From contig DASTYE010000259.1 of the NCBI GenBank assembly GCA_035765135.1, positions 1 to 24,023 of the forward strand: a stretch of DNA of 24,023 bases, given 5' to 3'. This document shows, piece by piece, positions 7,652 through 14,781 of this stretch. The stretch's first letter is position 1, and every line of letters starts with the position of its first letter. A program made the translations under genes and the position numbers. The notes below the pieces were generated by a model that was given only the letters and a program-made list of their open reading frames with translations, did not search any database and was not told the origin of the DNA. The DNA is from JAICNG01 sp035765135 (GTDB taxonomy: Bacteria > Gemmatimonadota > Gemmatimonadetes > Gemmatimonadales > Gemmatimonadaceae).

Positions 7652-8764
7652 TCAATACACTTCGTACCAGGCGCGCTCGACCGCGGTCGTCGGCGTGGCA
7701 CTTCCATTCAGCGCTTTGAGAATCGCGCATTTCGAGTACGAAATGACCGCGTTACCAATCACGACGTTCTGATCGAGCTCCACGTTGGCGGCGAGCACGC
7801 CGCCGTTGAAGTGACCGCCCTCACCAGCTGTCCGGAGCGTTCCGCGCACGATGACGGGACCGTAGAACTCGAAGCCACCCTGCACTTCCAGGTCGCCCTC
7901 GACCATGAGGATTCCCTGTCCGCGTCCCGTGTTCAGCACGAGGTCGCCTGGCGAGTAGATGATCGGGTAGTAATTGGTGCACGGGGCGCCGGTTCCCTTC
8001 CACGGCTCGCCGAAGTTCTTGTAGTCCCCGGTGTTGCAGACCCCGCTGGTCGCGGTCGGGAGCACGTTCTGAAGGCTGCCGCTCACGACCTTGTTCGCCA
8101 TCGACGCGAGCTCGGTCCAGTTGAGCGAGCCGAAGTTGAAGTACGTGCTGGTGTCGGCGGCGGCGGGATCCTCGACGACCTTCGGATCCCCGACGATGCA
8201 GTTGTAGTTCGCGCATCCCGATGTCGAGATCATCGAGCTGTCGGACGTGGCGATCCCCGGCATGGCCGGACTCGGTGCGGGGCAGTCCCAGCCGGGGAAG
8301 GTGTGGTCGGTTCCGTCGATGAACGAGCTTCCGCCGATCTGCGTGCCGCCGCGCGCGGTGAGCGCGGCCAGAAAGTTGATTTGCGGCAGGTTCAGCACGA
8401 GAAGCTTCGCCGTGCGGCGGCGCGCCTGCCCCGACTTTCCTTCAGCGGCAATGAGAAAGGCCTGGTCGTTGAGCCGGGTAACGCGCACCGTCGCCACTGA
8501 GCCGTCGGAGGTGGCCGGCGTCAGCGTTTGCACCTGGCCGCGCTGCATCGTCGTGTTCCAGCGGCCGTTCCAGTTGGCCTGCGTGTAGTTCACGCCGAAC
8601 TCCGCCGCGCCGAGCGCTCGCGTCTGCTGAATGGTATTGGCGCCGATACGGAACTCCTGCGTCGACGCGAAGAAGGCGCCGGCGACGAGGGCGCCGATGA
8701 TCACGATGGCGAACACCGCCACCGGGAGGGCGAAGCCGCTGCGTCGCGAGATCATGCGGGACAT
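7652..8764 (-). CDS. PilX-like minor pilin, triplet copy 2
   Basis: Probable PilX/GspK-type minor pilin, 370 residues. The N-terminus MSRMISRRSGF leads into a hydrophobic helix (FALPVAVFAIVIIGAL) with no Glu at +5. Later landmarks are NFLAALTARGGTQIGGSSF, then IDGTDHTFPGWDC. A Gly-rich beta-strand stretch follows (GRGQGILMVEGDLEVQGGFEF), reminiscent of beta-helical repeats, and the end is WYEVY. Compared with copy 1 it has an extra Cys/Ser-rich section around 190-225. AGGAGA sits 8 bases before the ATG. It follows the PilW-like gene after a short gap and precedes the strong hairpin, so it probably ends its transcription unit. Confidence 0.87.
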   Translation of the reverse strand: MSRMISRRSGFALPVAVFAIVIIGALVAGAFFASTQEFRIGANTIQQTRALGAAEFGVNYTQANWNGRWNTTMQRGQVQTLTPATSDGSVATVRVTRLNDQAFLIAAEGKSGQARRRTAKLLVLNLPQINFLAALTARGGTQIGGSSFIDGTDHTFPGWDCPAPSPAMPGIATSDSSMISTSGCANYNCIVGDPKVVEDPAAADTSTYFNFGSLNWTELASMANKVVSGSLQNVLPTATSGVCNTGDYKNFGEPWKGTGAPCTNYYPIIYSPGDLVLNTGRGQGILMVEGDLEVQGGFEFYGPVIVRGTLRTAGEGGHFNGGVLAANVELDQNVVIGNAVISYSKCAILKALNGSATPTTAVERAWYEVY

Positions 8765-8789
8765 GGGAGATTTCTCCTGGAGGCGTACG

Positions 8790-9755
8790 TCAAATCCGGT
8801 TGCGCACGGCGATCGACACCGCGAGCGAATCTTCGTATTTGCGGTTGCGAACGTTCGCGACGTCGAGGTTGTACTGGCTCTGCGCGCGAGCGATCACATC
8901 AATGCGTGCCACGAGGCGCGGGTCAGCCGTCGATACACCCGTCGAGTCGAAATAGGCGAACGCAAGACCGCTCGGCCCACCGGCGCCGGCGTACGGCCGA
9001 TAGGGACCACTGACAGCTTGGCGCGCGCTGCATGCTCCGCCCGGGCACGAGAAGTAGCCGAGCCACCAATCGCCTCCCGCACCCTGGTACAGGCTGTAGC
9101 CTGCCGGCCGGAAGAACCGGATCGGCGCACCGAGCATCACATTTGCGCCCAGCGGATCGGTGAGTGCGATCCGGATGCTGAGCGCTTCCTCGGTGGAGTT
9201 GCTGGTGAATCCCACCGGGGCAATCGGGCATACACCGGTCGTCGGATCGGAGGCCAGCGCGGTACGCTGCCAGCTGTCGTCGCTCGTGCCCGGGTCCGTG
9301 CCCTGGTTGAACACGAAGACGGAGTCACCGGCGCGCGCATCCGAGAGGAACGAGGTCAGCGAGTTCTGCGCTCCCATGGTGCGCGGCGGGAGCGTCACGA
9401 CCGTGCGCCCCGGATCGATCGTGCACACCAGCGATCCGCCGAACTGGGAGCGGAAGATCAGCGACGAGTCGCTCATTGCGTAGATGTCCACGTTGTTCGG
9501 GGCACCGTTTCGCGTGCTGGTCGAGATGCCGCGCAGCTCGCTCGACAGAATGTCGATCGCCTGACGCGCGCTCCCCTTCGTATTGATGATCTCGCTCGTG
9601 CCGGTGTAGAACCGCTGCTGTTTGACGAGGACGCTCATCAGTCCACCGACGACGAGCCCGAGCAGCACGATGACCACCATCATTTCCGGCAGCGTGAGGC
9701 CGTGGCGCGCAGGCGATGGGCGGCCGGCGCGCACCTTCTCAGTGATCAGAGGCAT
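8790..9755 (-). CDS. PilW-like minor pilin, triplet copy 2
   Basis: PilW/GspJ-type minor pilin, 321 residues. The prepilin signal is ARHG/LTLPEMMVVIVLLGLVVG, with Glu at +5 but Leu instead of the usual Phe/Met at +1. The globular domain contains cysteines in CTIDPG, CPIAP and CPGGAC, and ends in LDVANVRNRKYEDSLAVSI. It is paralogous to 6223-7125. I chose the ATG at 9755: it overlaps the preceding PilV-like gene by 10 bases, and the in-frame sequence further upstream is only the out-of-frame shadow of that gene. Confidence 0.88.
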   Translation of the reverse strand: MPLITEKVRAGRPSPARHGLTLPEMMVVIVLLGLVVGGLMSVLVKQQRFYTGTSEIINTKGSARQAIDILSSELRGISTSTRNGAPNNVDIYAMSDSSLIFRSQFGGSLVCTIDPGRTVVTLPPRTMGAQNSLTSFLSDARAGDSVFVFNQGTDPGTSDDSWQRTALASDPTTGVCPIAPVGFTSNSTEEALSIRIALTDPLGANVMLGAPIRFFRPAGYSLYQGAGGDWWLGYFSCPGGACSARQAVSGPYRPYAGAGGPSGLAFAYFDSTGVSTADPRLVARIDVIARAQSQYNLDVANVRNRKYEDSLAVSIAVRNRI

Positions 9756-10147
9756 GTGATCTGGCTCCGATACGTCTGCGTGCGAGACGAGGAGGTTCCG
9801 CGCCGCATGCTGGTCTGGTACGTGATCGTCAGGGCGACGTCCATCGCCCTCGGCGTTGCCACCGGGCCGATCGGCGTCACGCGCCACGTCTCCTGAACGT
9901 TGCGGTTGACCGCCGTTCCACTCGTCATGCGTCCGCAGTTCACCGAGCGCAGGTGCTCGAAGCGAGCGAGGGCGACGTTCGCGGCGACCGTCTGGTGCGT
10001 GCCACCGCCGATCAATTTCATGACCGTCCCTGAGGTCGCCGCGAGACCGAGCAGTCCGACCGACAGAATGACGATGGCGACGATGAGCTCCATGACGGTG
10101 AAGCCGGAGCGTGCACCGCGCCTCATTCGAGAGATTCGGGTCCGCAT
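9746..10147 (-). CDS. PilV-like minor pilin, triplet copy 2
   Basis: PilV/GspI-type minor pilin, 133 residues, the same length as copy 1. A basic leader (MRTRISRMRRGARSG) is cleaved before FTVMELIVAIVILSVGLLGL, with Phe+1 and Glu+5. The body includes RFEHLRSVNCGRMTSGTAV and ends with ITCL, so two cysteines could form a disulfide. It starts one base after the FimT-like stop and overlaps the PilW-like start by 10 bases, so it is in a tightly coupled operon. Confidence 0.88.
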   Translation of the reverse strand: MRTRISRMRRGARSGFTVMELIVAIVILSVGLLGLAATSGTVMKLIGGGTHQTVAANVALARFEHLRSVNCGRMTSGTAVNRNVQETWRVTPIGPVATPRAMDVALTITYQTSMRRGTSSSRTQTYRSQITCL

Positions 10148-10148
10148 G

Positions 10149-10595
10149 TCAGTTGCACCCGTTGAGGTAGGCTTTGCCGAGGCCGGTCAGGCACACCGGT
10201 CGCGAGCGGGTTTCGCGTGTGACCACGACCCGACCGCCGCCACCGAGATTCTGGGCGAAGCCGCGTGGGTCGTAGGTGATCTGGTTCTGTGAGGCGTAGA
10301 GGCTCACGCCGTGCGTCGCGTTGAGGTCGCTCGCCAGCACGGTCTGCTCGACCCCGCCGGCTTCCGTGACGACCGACATCCGGTCACCGGCGATGCGGAC
10401 GTGAGTGCGCTGGCCGCGCTGAATGGCGACGGCGTGGGCGCGCATGAAGTACGACACGACCTCATCGCGCGCCGATCGCACCTTCGCGTTGCGAACGGTC
10501 TCGACGAACTTCGGGAGGGCGATGACCGAGAGGATCCCCATGATCCCCATGACGGCGATCAGCTCGACGAGAGTAAATCCAAGGCGTTTGCGCAT
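10149..10595 (-). CDS. FimT/GspH-like minor pilin, first gene of the pilin operon
   Basis: Minor pilin of the FimT/FimU/GspH type, 148 residues. The short leader MRKRLG is cleaved before FTLVELIAVMGIMGILSVIALP, a textbook type IV pilin helix. The domain then has the GspH-like pattern VVSYFMRAHAVAIQRGQRTHVRI, and the protein ends CLTGLGKAYLNGCN with two cysteines. I chose the ATG at 10595 over a longer in-frame start because it gives the standard short leader and is preceded by AGGAG at a normal distance. It is the first gene of a seven-gene minus-strand pilin cluster and appears to serve both PilV-W-X triplets. It lies just downstream of a candidate sigma-54 promoter. Confidence 0.9.
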   Translation of the reverse strand: MRKRLGFTLVELIAVMGIMGILSVIALPKFVETVRNAKVRSARDEVVSYFMRAHAVAIQRGQRTHVRIAGDRMSVVTEAGGVEQTVLASDLNATHGVSLYASQNQITYDPRGFAQNLGGGGRVVVTRETRSRPVCLTGLGKAYLNGCN

Positions 10596-10624
10596 GAGAG
10601 CTCCTGGGTTGCGCCAGGCACCAA

Positions 10625-10640
10625 GGCGCGACTCATGCCA
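10625..10640 (-). promoter_or_regulatory. Candidate sigma-54 promoter of the minor pilin operon
   Basis: On the minus strand the sequence TGGCATGAGTCGCGCC has a near-consensus -24 box (TGGCATG) and GC at the -12 position with exactly 10 bases between GG and GC. The -12 flanks match the consensus poorly. The predicted start near 10614 leaves a leader of about 19 bases containing the AGGAG ribosome binding site. The adjacent genes encode sigma-54 activators, which supports the idea. Confidence 0.4.
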
Positions 10641-10702
10641 TTCACCAAGTTGTTTTGTGGGGCGGATTTCCATTTCGGGAAGCGCCGCATCGCTACGCAA
10701 AG

Positions 10703-10720
10703 AGTTTCATTCCTGAAACT
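10703..10720. promoter_or_regulatory. 18-bp palindrome, possible activator-binding site
   Basis: Arms agtttca (10703-10709) and tgaaact (10714-10720) pair perfectly around ttcc. The centre is about 98 bases upstream of the start predicted from the candidate sigma-54 promoter, a usual distance for an NtrC-type enhancer site. As RNA it would form a weak hairpin, so a role at the end of the regulator transcript cannot be excluded. Confidence 0.4.
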
Positions 10721-10741
10721 GTTTGCGGACCGAACAGAGGC

Positions 10742-10811
10742 GAATGAGGACCGATGAATGAGGGCTGGGGATTCGTTCCTCAGTCCTCGTTCGTCATTCC
10801 TCGTTCGTTCG
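10742..10811. repeat. Inverted array of degenerate heptanucleotides (element A)
   Basis: Plus-strand arm: ATGAGGA (10744-10750), CCGATGA and ATGAGGG, end to end. Minus-strand arm: five more units in the opposite orientation between 10777 and 10811, written on the plus strand as TCCTCAG, TCCTCGT, TCGTCAT, TCCTCGT and TCGTTCG. Positions 10742-10761 and 10773-10792 are inverted copies matching at 16 of 20 positions around an 11-base loop. The array runs through the stop codon of the response regulator gene at 10794. Confidence 0.75.
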
Positions 10812-12185
10812 CTCGTCCAGCCCGTACTCGCGAATCTTGTAGAGGAGCGCGCGGTGTGAGAGCTCGAGGAGCCGCGCCGCTCGAGTGCGATTTCCGCGCG
10901 TGTGCGCGAGCGCGCGCCGAATCAGCGATTTCTCGAGCTCCGTCGTCTGGCGCTTCACGGAGAGCGTCTCGTCCGCGGCAGTTCCCGCTCCCCCTCCCGC
11001 GGGCGACGCCAGTCCGACGGTGGCTGGCAGGTCGGACGGCTCGATGACGTCGCCACCGGTCATCACCAGCGCGCGCTCGATCGCATGCTCGAGCTCTCGC
11101 ACATTGCCTGGCCAGGAGTGGGCGCTCAGCGCACGCATCGCCGCGGGTGAGATGCCACGCGCCGTCAGGCCCATGCGCGTCGCGTGGCGCTCGAGGAAGA
11201 AGCGCACCAGCTCGGGGACATCCTCGGGGCGCTCCCGGAGCGGGGGCAGCGCGATGGCGACGACGTTGATTCGGTAATACAAGTCGGCACGAAAGCGGCC
11301 CGCCGCGACGTCGGCGTGCAGGTCGCGATTCGTCGCCGCGATGACGCGGACGTCAACCGCCGTCGGCGTCGTCGCACCGACGCGCCGCACTTCCCCTTCC
11401 TGGAGCGCGCGAAGCAGCTTCACCTGCAACGCCGCGGGCAGCTCGCCGATCTCATCGAGAAAGAGCGTCCCCTCGTGCGCCTCCTCGAAGAGACCGGCCT
11501 TGTCGCGCGTCGCGCCGGTGAAGGCGCCCTTCTCGTGCCCAAAGAGCTCGCTCTCGAGCAAGGCTTCGGGAATGGCGCCGCAGTTCACGGCGACGAATGG
11601 AGCGCTCGCCCGGGGACTCTCGCGATGGATGAGGCGCGCGACCAGCTCCTTCCCCGTTCCACTCTCGCCCGTAATCAGCACCGTCGCGGAATGCGGGGCG
11701 ACCTTACGCGCAAGCTCGAGCGACTCACGCATCGCACCGCTGGCCCCGACGATGGCGCCATTCGCCTCGCGCAGCGACGAGAGCTCTCCCTCGAGACGCT
11801 TCACCTCGGCACGGAGGCGCTCCCGCTCCATCGCCTTCCGCACCACCAGGATGATCTCCTCGGCGTGGAACGGCTTCTGGATCCAGTCGTACGCACCACG
11901 CTGCATGGAGGCAATGGCGGTGTCGGCATCACCGTACGCGCTCATCATCACGACCAGTGCGGTCCCTCCAGCCGCGGCATGACGCTCGAGGAAGGTCATG
12001 CCATCCATCGTCGGCATGCGCACGTCGCAGAGCACGAGGTCGGCCGGCGCCTCCGCCAGCTTCGCGAGCGCGTCCCGGCCATCGTTGGCGACCGTCACCT
12101 CGTGTCCCTCTTCGCGGAGGATCACCGAGATGGTATGCCGGAGCGACGGCTCATCATCGACGACGAGAATCCGCATCCCGCTCAT
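10794..12185 (-). CDS. Sigma-54-dependent response regulator, NtrC/PilR type (last of four regulators)
   Basis: Cytoplasmic transcription activator, 463 residues. The receiver domain (4-120) has acidic D10/D11, phospho-acceptor D54 (VLCDVRMP) and K104. The AAA+ domain (about 145-380) has Walker A GESGTGKE (173-180), the sigma-54 contact loop GAFTGA (about 220-225), Walker B LFLDEIGE (241-248) and the arginine-finger region near FRADLYYRI. A Fis-type helix-turn-helix (GNRTRAARLLELSHRALLYKI) ends the protein. The start overlaps the preceding kinase stop as ATGA, with GGAGGGGG upstream. The last residues (ERTNEE) are encoded by a heptanucleotide repeat array. It probably activates the pilin genes just downstream, but the target is inference. 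Confidence 0.95.
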   Translation of the reverse strand: MSGMRILVVDDEPSLRHTISVILREEGHEVTVANDGRDALAKLAEAPADLVLCDVRMPTMDGMTFLERHAAAGGTALVVMMSAYGDADTAIASMQRGAYDWIQKPFHAEEIILVVRKAMERERLRAEVKRLEGELSSLREANGAIVGASGAMRESLELARKVAPHSATVLITGESGTGKELVARLIHRESPRASAPFVAVNCGAIPEALLESELFGHEKGAFTGATRDKAGLFEEAHEGTLFLDEIGELPAALQVKLLRALQEGEVRRVGATTPTAVDVRVIAATNRDLHADVAAGRFRADLYYRINVVAIALPPLRERPEDVPELVRFFLERHATRMGLTARGISPAAMRALSAHSWPGNVRELEHAIERALVMTGGDVIEPSDLPATVGLASPAGGGAGTAADETLSVKRQTTELEKSLIRRALAHTRGNRTRAARLLELSHRALLYKIREYGLDERTNEE

Positions 12186-13396
12186 GGAACGAGCACCCCC
12201 TCCTTCGCCGGCAGCATCAGCCGTCCCGGTGGCGAGAGCCGCACACCGAGCGGAAACATCATGACGAACGCTGCTCCGCCCTCACGCGCCGGACGCACCC
12301 AGACTACGCCGCCGAGGTTGTCGACGATGCGCGCAACGATGGCGAGGCCGAGGCCGGTGCCTTTGCCCGGCGACTTGGTCGTGAAGAACGGGTCGAACAC
12401 GCGCTCGGCATCCTCCAAAGGCACGCCCGGGCCGGAGTCCGCGATGGTCACGGTCAGAATGCGCTTCGGGTCTCCGACGCGATGCAGCCACGCACGCACG
12501 CGCGGGTTGTGCTCGCGCTCGATGAACACGTTAGGCGGATCGTGTCTCCGGGTCGTCGCGTCCTGGCGGAGCGATGCGAGCGTGTCGCCGCGCGCCGCGA
12601 TGGTGGCGACTCCCGTTCCGTTCATCGCGTCGACAGCGTTGAGGAGCAGATTGACCAGCGCCTGCTCGAGCTCGTGGCGATCTCCTGATATCTCCGGCAC
12701 ATCTGCCTCGATGTCGGTGCGCACCTCGACGGCCTTGAGCGCCCCCTGATCGCGCAGCATGCCGACCACCCGCTCGACGCACTCGCCAATCGCGATCGAT
12801 TCTGGCGTCGTGCGGCGTGGGCGGGCATAGTCGAGCAACCCGCGTACAATGCGATCGATGCGCGTCGTCTCCCGCTCGATCGCATCGAGCTCGTCCTCGA
12901 GGCCCGCCGCCCGCAGGCGACGCCGCGCGATGTGCGTGTAGCCGTTGATGGCGCCAAGCGGATTGCCGATCTCGTGGGCGATGCCGGCCGCGAGCCGTCC
13001 GACGCTCGCCATTTTCTCCGCGCGCACGACGAGCGTTTGCTCCTCGAGCAAGCGAGTCGTCATGCGGTTGAGGCTCGTAGCCAACCGCGCCAGCTCGACC
13101 GATCCCGTCAGCGGTGCTCGGCGCGCCAGATCTCCTTCGGCAATCGCCTCGGCCGCGGCGACGATCTCGTTGAGCGGGAGCAGCACGAGTCGTCGAACGA
13201 GATAGCCGCCGAAAATGACGAAGATCGCCACGTCGGCGAGAACGAGAAGCGTGAGCCAGAGCGCCGCATTCGTGCTCTCGGCAATCCCGGTGAAGACGAG
13301 CAGGCTCGCCACCGCCAGCATGAGCGCGGCCGTGGCCAGCACCGCGAGGTTGCCGAGCAGCTCCGTCCGGAGCGAGGGGAGCGGCCGGGGCTTCAC
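12182..13396 (-). CDS. Membrane sensor histidine kinase with a minimal sensor region
   Basis: Two-component sensor kinase, 404 residues. Two transmembrane helices (about 14-36 and 45-66) are joined by a loop of only about 8 residues, so there is almost no periplasmic sensor. A HAMP linker follows (about 66-120). HisKA has the phosphorylated histidine at 141 (GIAHEIGNPLGAI). HATPase_c has the N box (LVNLLLNAVDAM) and G boxes DSGPGVP and GKGTGLGLAI. An insert of about 35 residues rich in Arg/His lies between the N and G1 boxes. GTG start, 2 bases after the preceding regulator stop. Its stop overlaps the next regulator, which is its likely partner. The signal is unknown. Confidence 0.93.
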   Translation of the reverse strand: MKPRPLPSLRTELLGNLAVLATAALMLAVASLLVFTGIAESTNAALWLTLLVLADVAIFVIFGGYLVRRLVLLPLNEIVAAAEAIAEGDLARRAPLTGSVELARLATSLNRMTTRLLEEQTLVVRAEKMASVGRLAAGIAHEIGNPLGAINGYTHIARRRLRAAGLEDELDAIERETTRIDRIVRGLLDYARPRRTTPESIAIGECVERVVGMLRDQGALKAVEVRTDIEADVPEISGDRHELEQALVNLLLNAVDAMNGTGVATIAARGDTLASLRQDATTRRHDPPNVFIEREHNPRVRAWLHRVGDPKRILTVTIADSGPGVPLEDAERVFDPFFTTKSPGKGTGLGLAIVARIVDNLGGVVWVRPAREGGAAFVMMFPLGVRLSPPGRLMLPAKEGVLVP

Positions 13397-13398
13397 CG

Positions 13399-14781
13399 TC
13401 AGGCCTCGACCCCGAAGCGCGAGAGCTTGCGATAGAGCGTGGAGGGGTCGATGCCGAGCACCTCGGCGGCGCGGCTCTTGTTACCCCCCTCGCTCTGCAG
13501 CACCCACATGATGTACGCGCGCTCGATCATGTCGAGCGTGGGATTGACCGGTCCGCGCTCCGAGACCAGCGGCTCCGATCTGCGCTCGGTGACGCGCTCC
13601 GGGAGCGTCGACACGTCGATGACCTCGCCCTTGGTGAGAATGGCCGCGCGCTCGAGCGAATTTTCCAGCTCACGCACGTTTCCGGGCCAGGAGTACTCGC
13701 GCATGACCTCCAGCGCCTCCTCGCTGAGTCGCTTGACTGGCTCGGCGCGCATCTGCGCGGTGCGCTCGAGAAACGCCGTCGCCAGAAGCGGAATGTCTTC
13801 GCGGCGATGACGCAGCGGCGGGAGGTGGAGCGAGAACACGTTCAAGCGGTAGAAGAGGTCGCTGCGGAAGCCTCCGCGCTTCATCTCCTCTTCCAGCTCT
13901 CGGTTGGTGGCGGCGAGGACGCGTGCGTCGGTCTCGATCGCTTCGGTGGCGCCGACCGGAATGATCTCACGCTCCTGAAGAGCGCGAAGCAGCTTCACCT
14001 GCGTCGAGGGCGTCGTCTCGCCGATTTCGTCGAGAAAGAACGTCCCGCCGGCCGCGGCGGTGAACAAGCCCGCCTTGTCTTTCACCGCGCCGGTGAACGA
14101 CCCCTTCACGTGACCGAACAGCTCGCTCTCGAGCAGCGATTCGGGGAGCGCGCCACAGTTGATCGAGAGGAACGGTGCGTCGGCGCGACCCGACAGTTCG
14201 TGGATGTACCGCGCCACGACCTCCTTACCGGTTCCCGACTCGCCCTGAATGAGGACCGTCGAGTCGGACGGGGCGACGGTTTCGGCGAGCCGGAGCACGT
14301 CGAGCCACGCCTTGCTGCGGCCGATCGGCCGCGACGTCGTGTCGAGACCGCGCCGCTTGATCTCCTGCTTCAGCGACTTGTTCTCCACGCGCAGCTGCCG
14401 GTGCTCGGCGGCGCGGCGGAGAATCGCGACAATGTCGTCGTTGGCGAACGGCTTCTGAACGTAGTAGTAGGCGCCGGCGTTCACCGCCTGGATGGCCGAG
14501 CGGAGATCGGCCTGCGCGGTCATGAGAATGACCGGGAGGTCGGGATCGCGCTGGCGGGCAGCGCTCAGCACCTCGAGGCCGCCGACGTTAGGCATCCGCA
14601 CATCGGTGATGATGATGTCGGGCTTGACGGCCTGGAGCCGCTCGATGCCCTGCTTGCCGCCGAGCGCGACGTGCGTCTCGAAGCCTTCGTTCTTGAGGAG
14701 GATGCGAAGCGTGTCGAGGATCGCGGACTCGTCATCCACGATCAGCACGCTCGGCCGGGGGTCAGGGGCGGGGGCAATCAC
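13399..14781 (-). CDS. Sigma-54-dependent response regulator, PilR/NtrC type, with a GSFTGA loop
   Basis: Transcription activator, 460 residues. The receiver (about 10-125) has D16/D17, phospho-acceptor D60 (IIITDVRMP) and K110. The AAA+ domain has Walker A GESGTGKE (180-187), Walker B FFLDEIGE and the contact loop GSFTGA at 227-232 in place of the usual GAFTGA. The C-terminal Fis-type helix-turn-helix is GNKSRAAEVLGIDPSTLYRKL. I chose the GTG at 14781, which overlaps the kinase stop as GTGA; the longer in-frame extension is the shadow of the kinase gene. Its partner is very likely the PilS-like kinase encoded just upstream. PilR is the best family guess, by context. Confidence 0.94.
   Translation of the reverse strand: MIAPAPDPRPSVLIVDDESAILDTLRILLKNEGFETHVALGGKQGIERLQAVKPDIIITDVRMPNVGGLEVLSAARQRDPDLPVILMTAQADLRSAIQAVNAGAYYYVQKPFANDDIVAILRRAAEHRQLRVENKSLKQEIKRRGLDTTSRPIGRSKAWLDVLRLAETVAPSDSTVLIQGESGTGKEVVARYIHELSGRADAPFLSINCGALPESLLESELFGHVKGSFTGAVKDKAGLFTAAAGGTFFLDEIGETTPSTQVKLLRALQEREIIPVGATEAIETDARVLAATNRELEEEMKRGGFRSDLFYRLNVFSLHLPPLRHRREDIPLLATAFLERTAQMRAEPVKRLSEEALEVMREYSWPGNVRELENSLERAAILTKGEVIDVSTLPERVTERRSEPLVSERGPVNPTLDMIERAYIMWVLQSEGGNKSRAAEVLGIDPSTLYRKLSRFGVEA

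Noticed and set aside
8631..9896. Plus-strand open frame of 421 codons
   Set aside because: Antisense to the PilW-like and PilX-like genes, with no domain or ribosome binding site.
11184..12749. Long plus-strand open frame of 521 codons
   Set aside because: Antisense to the activator and kinase genes. No recognisable domain, composition typical of shadow frames.
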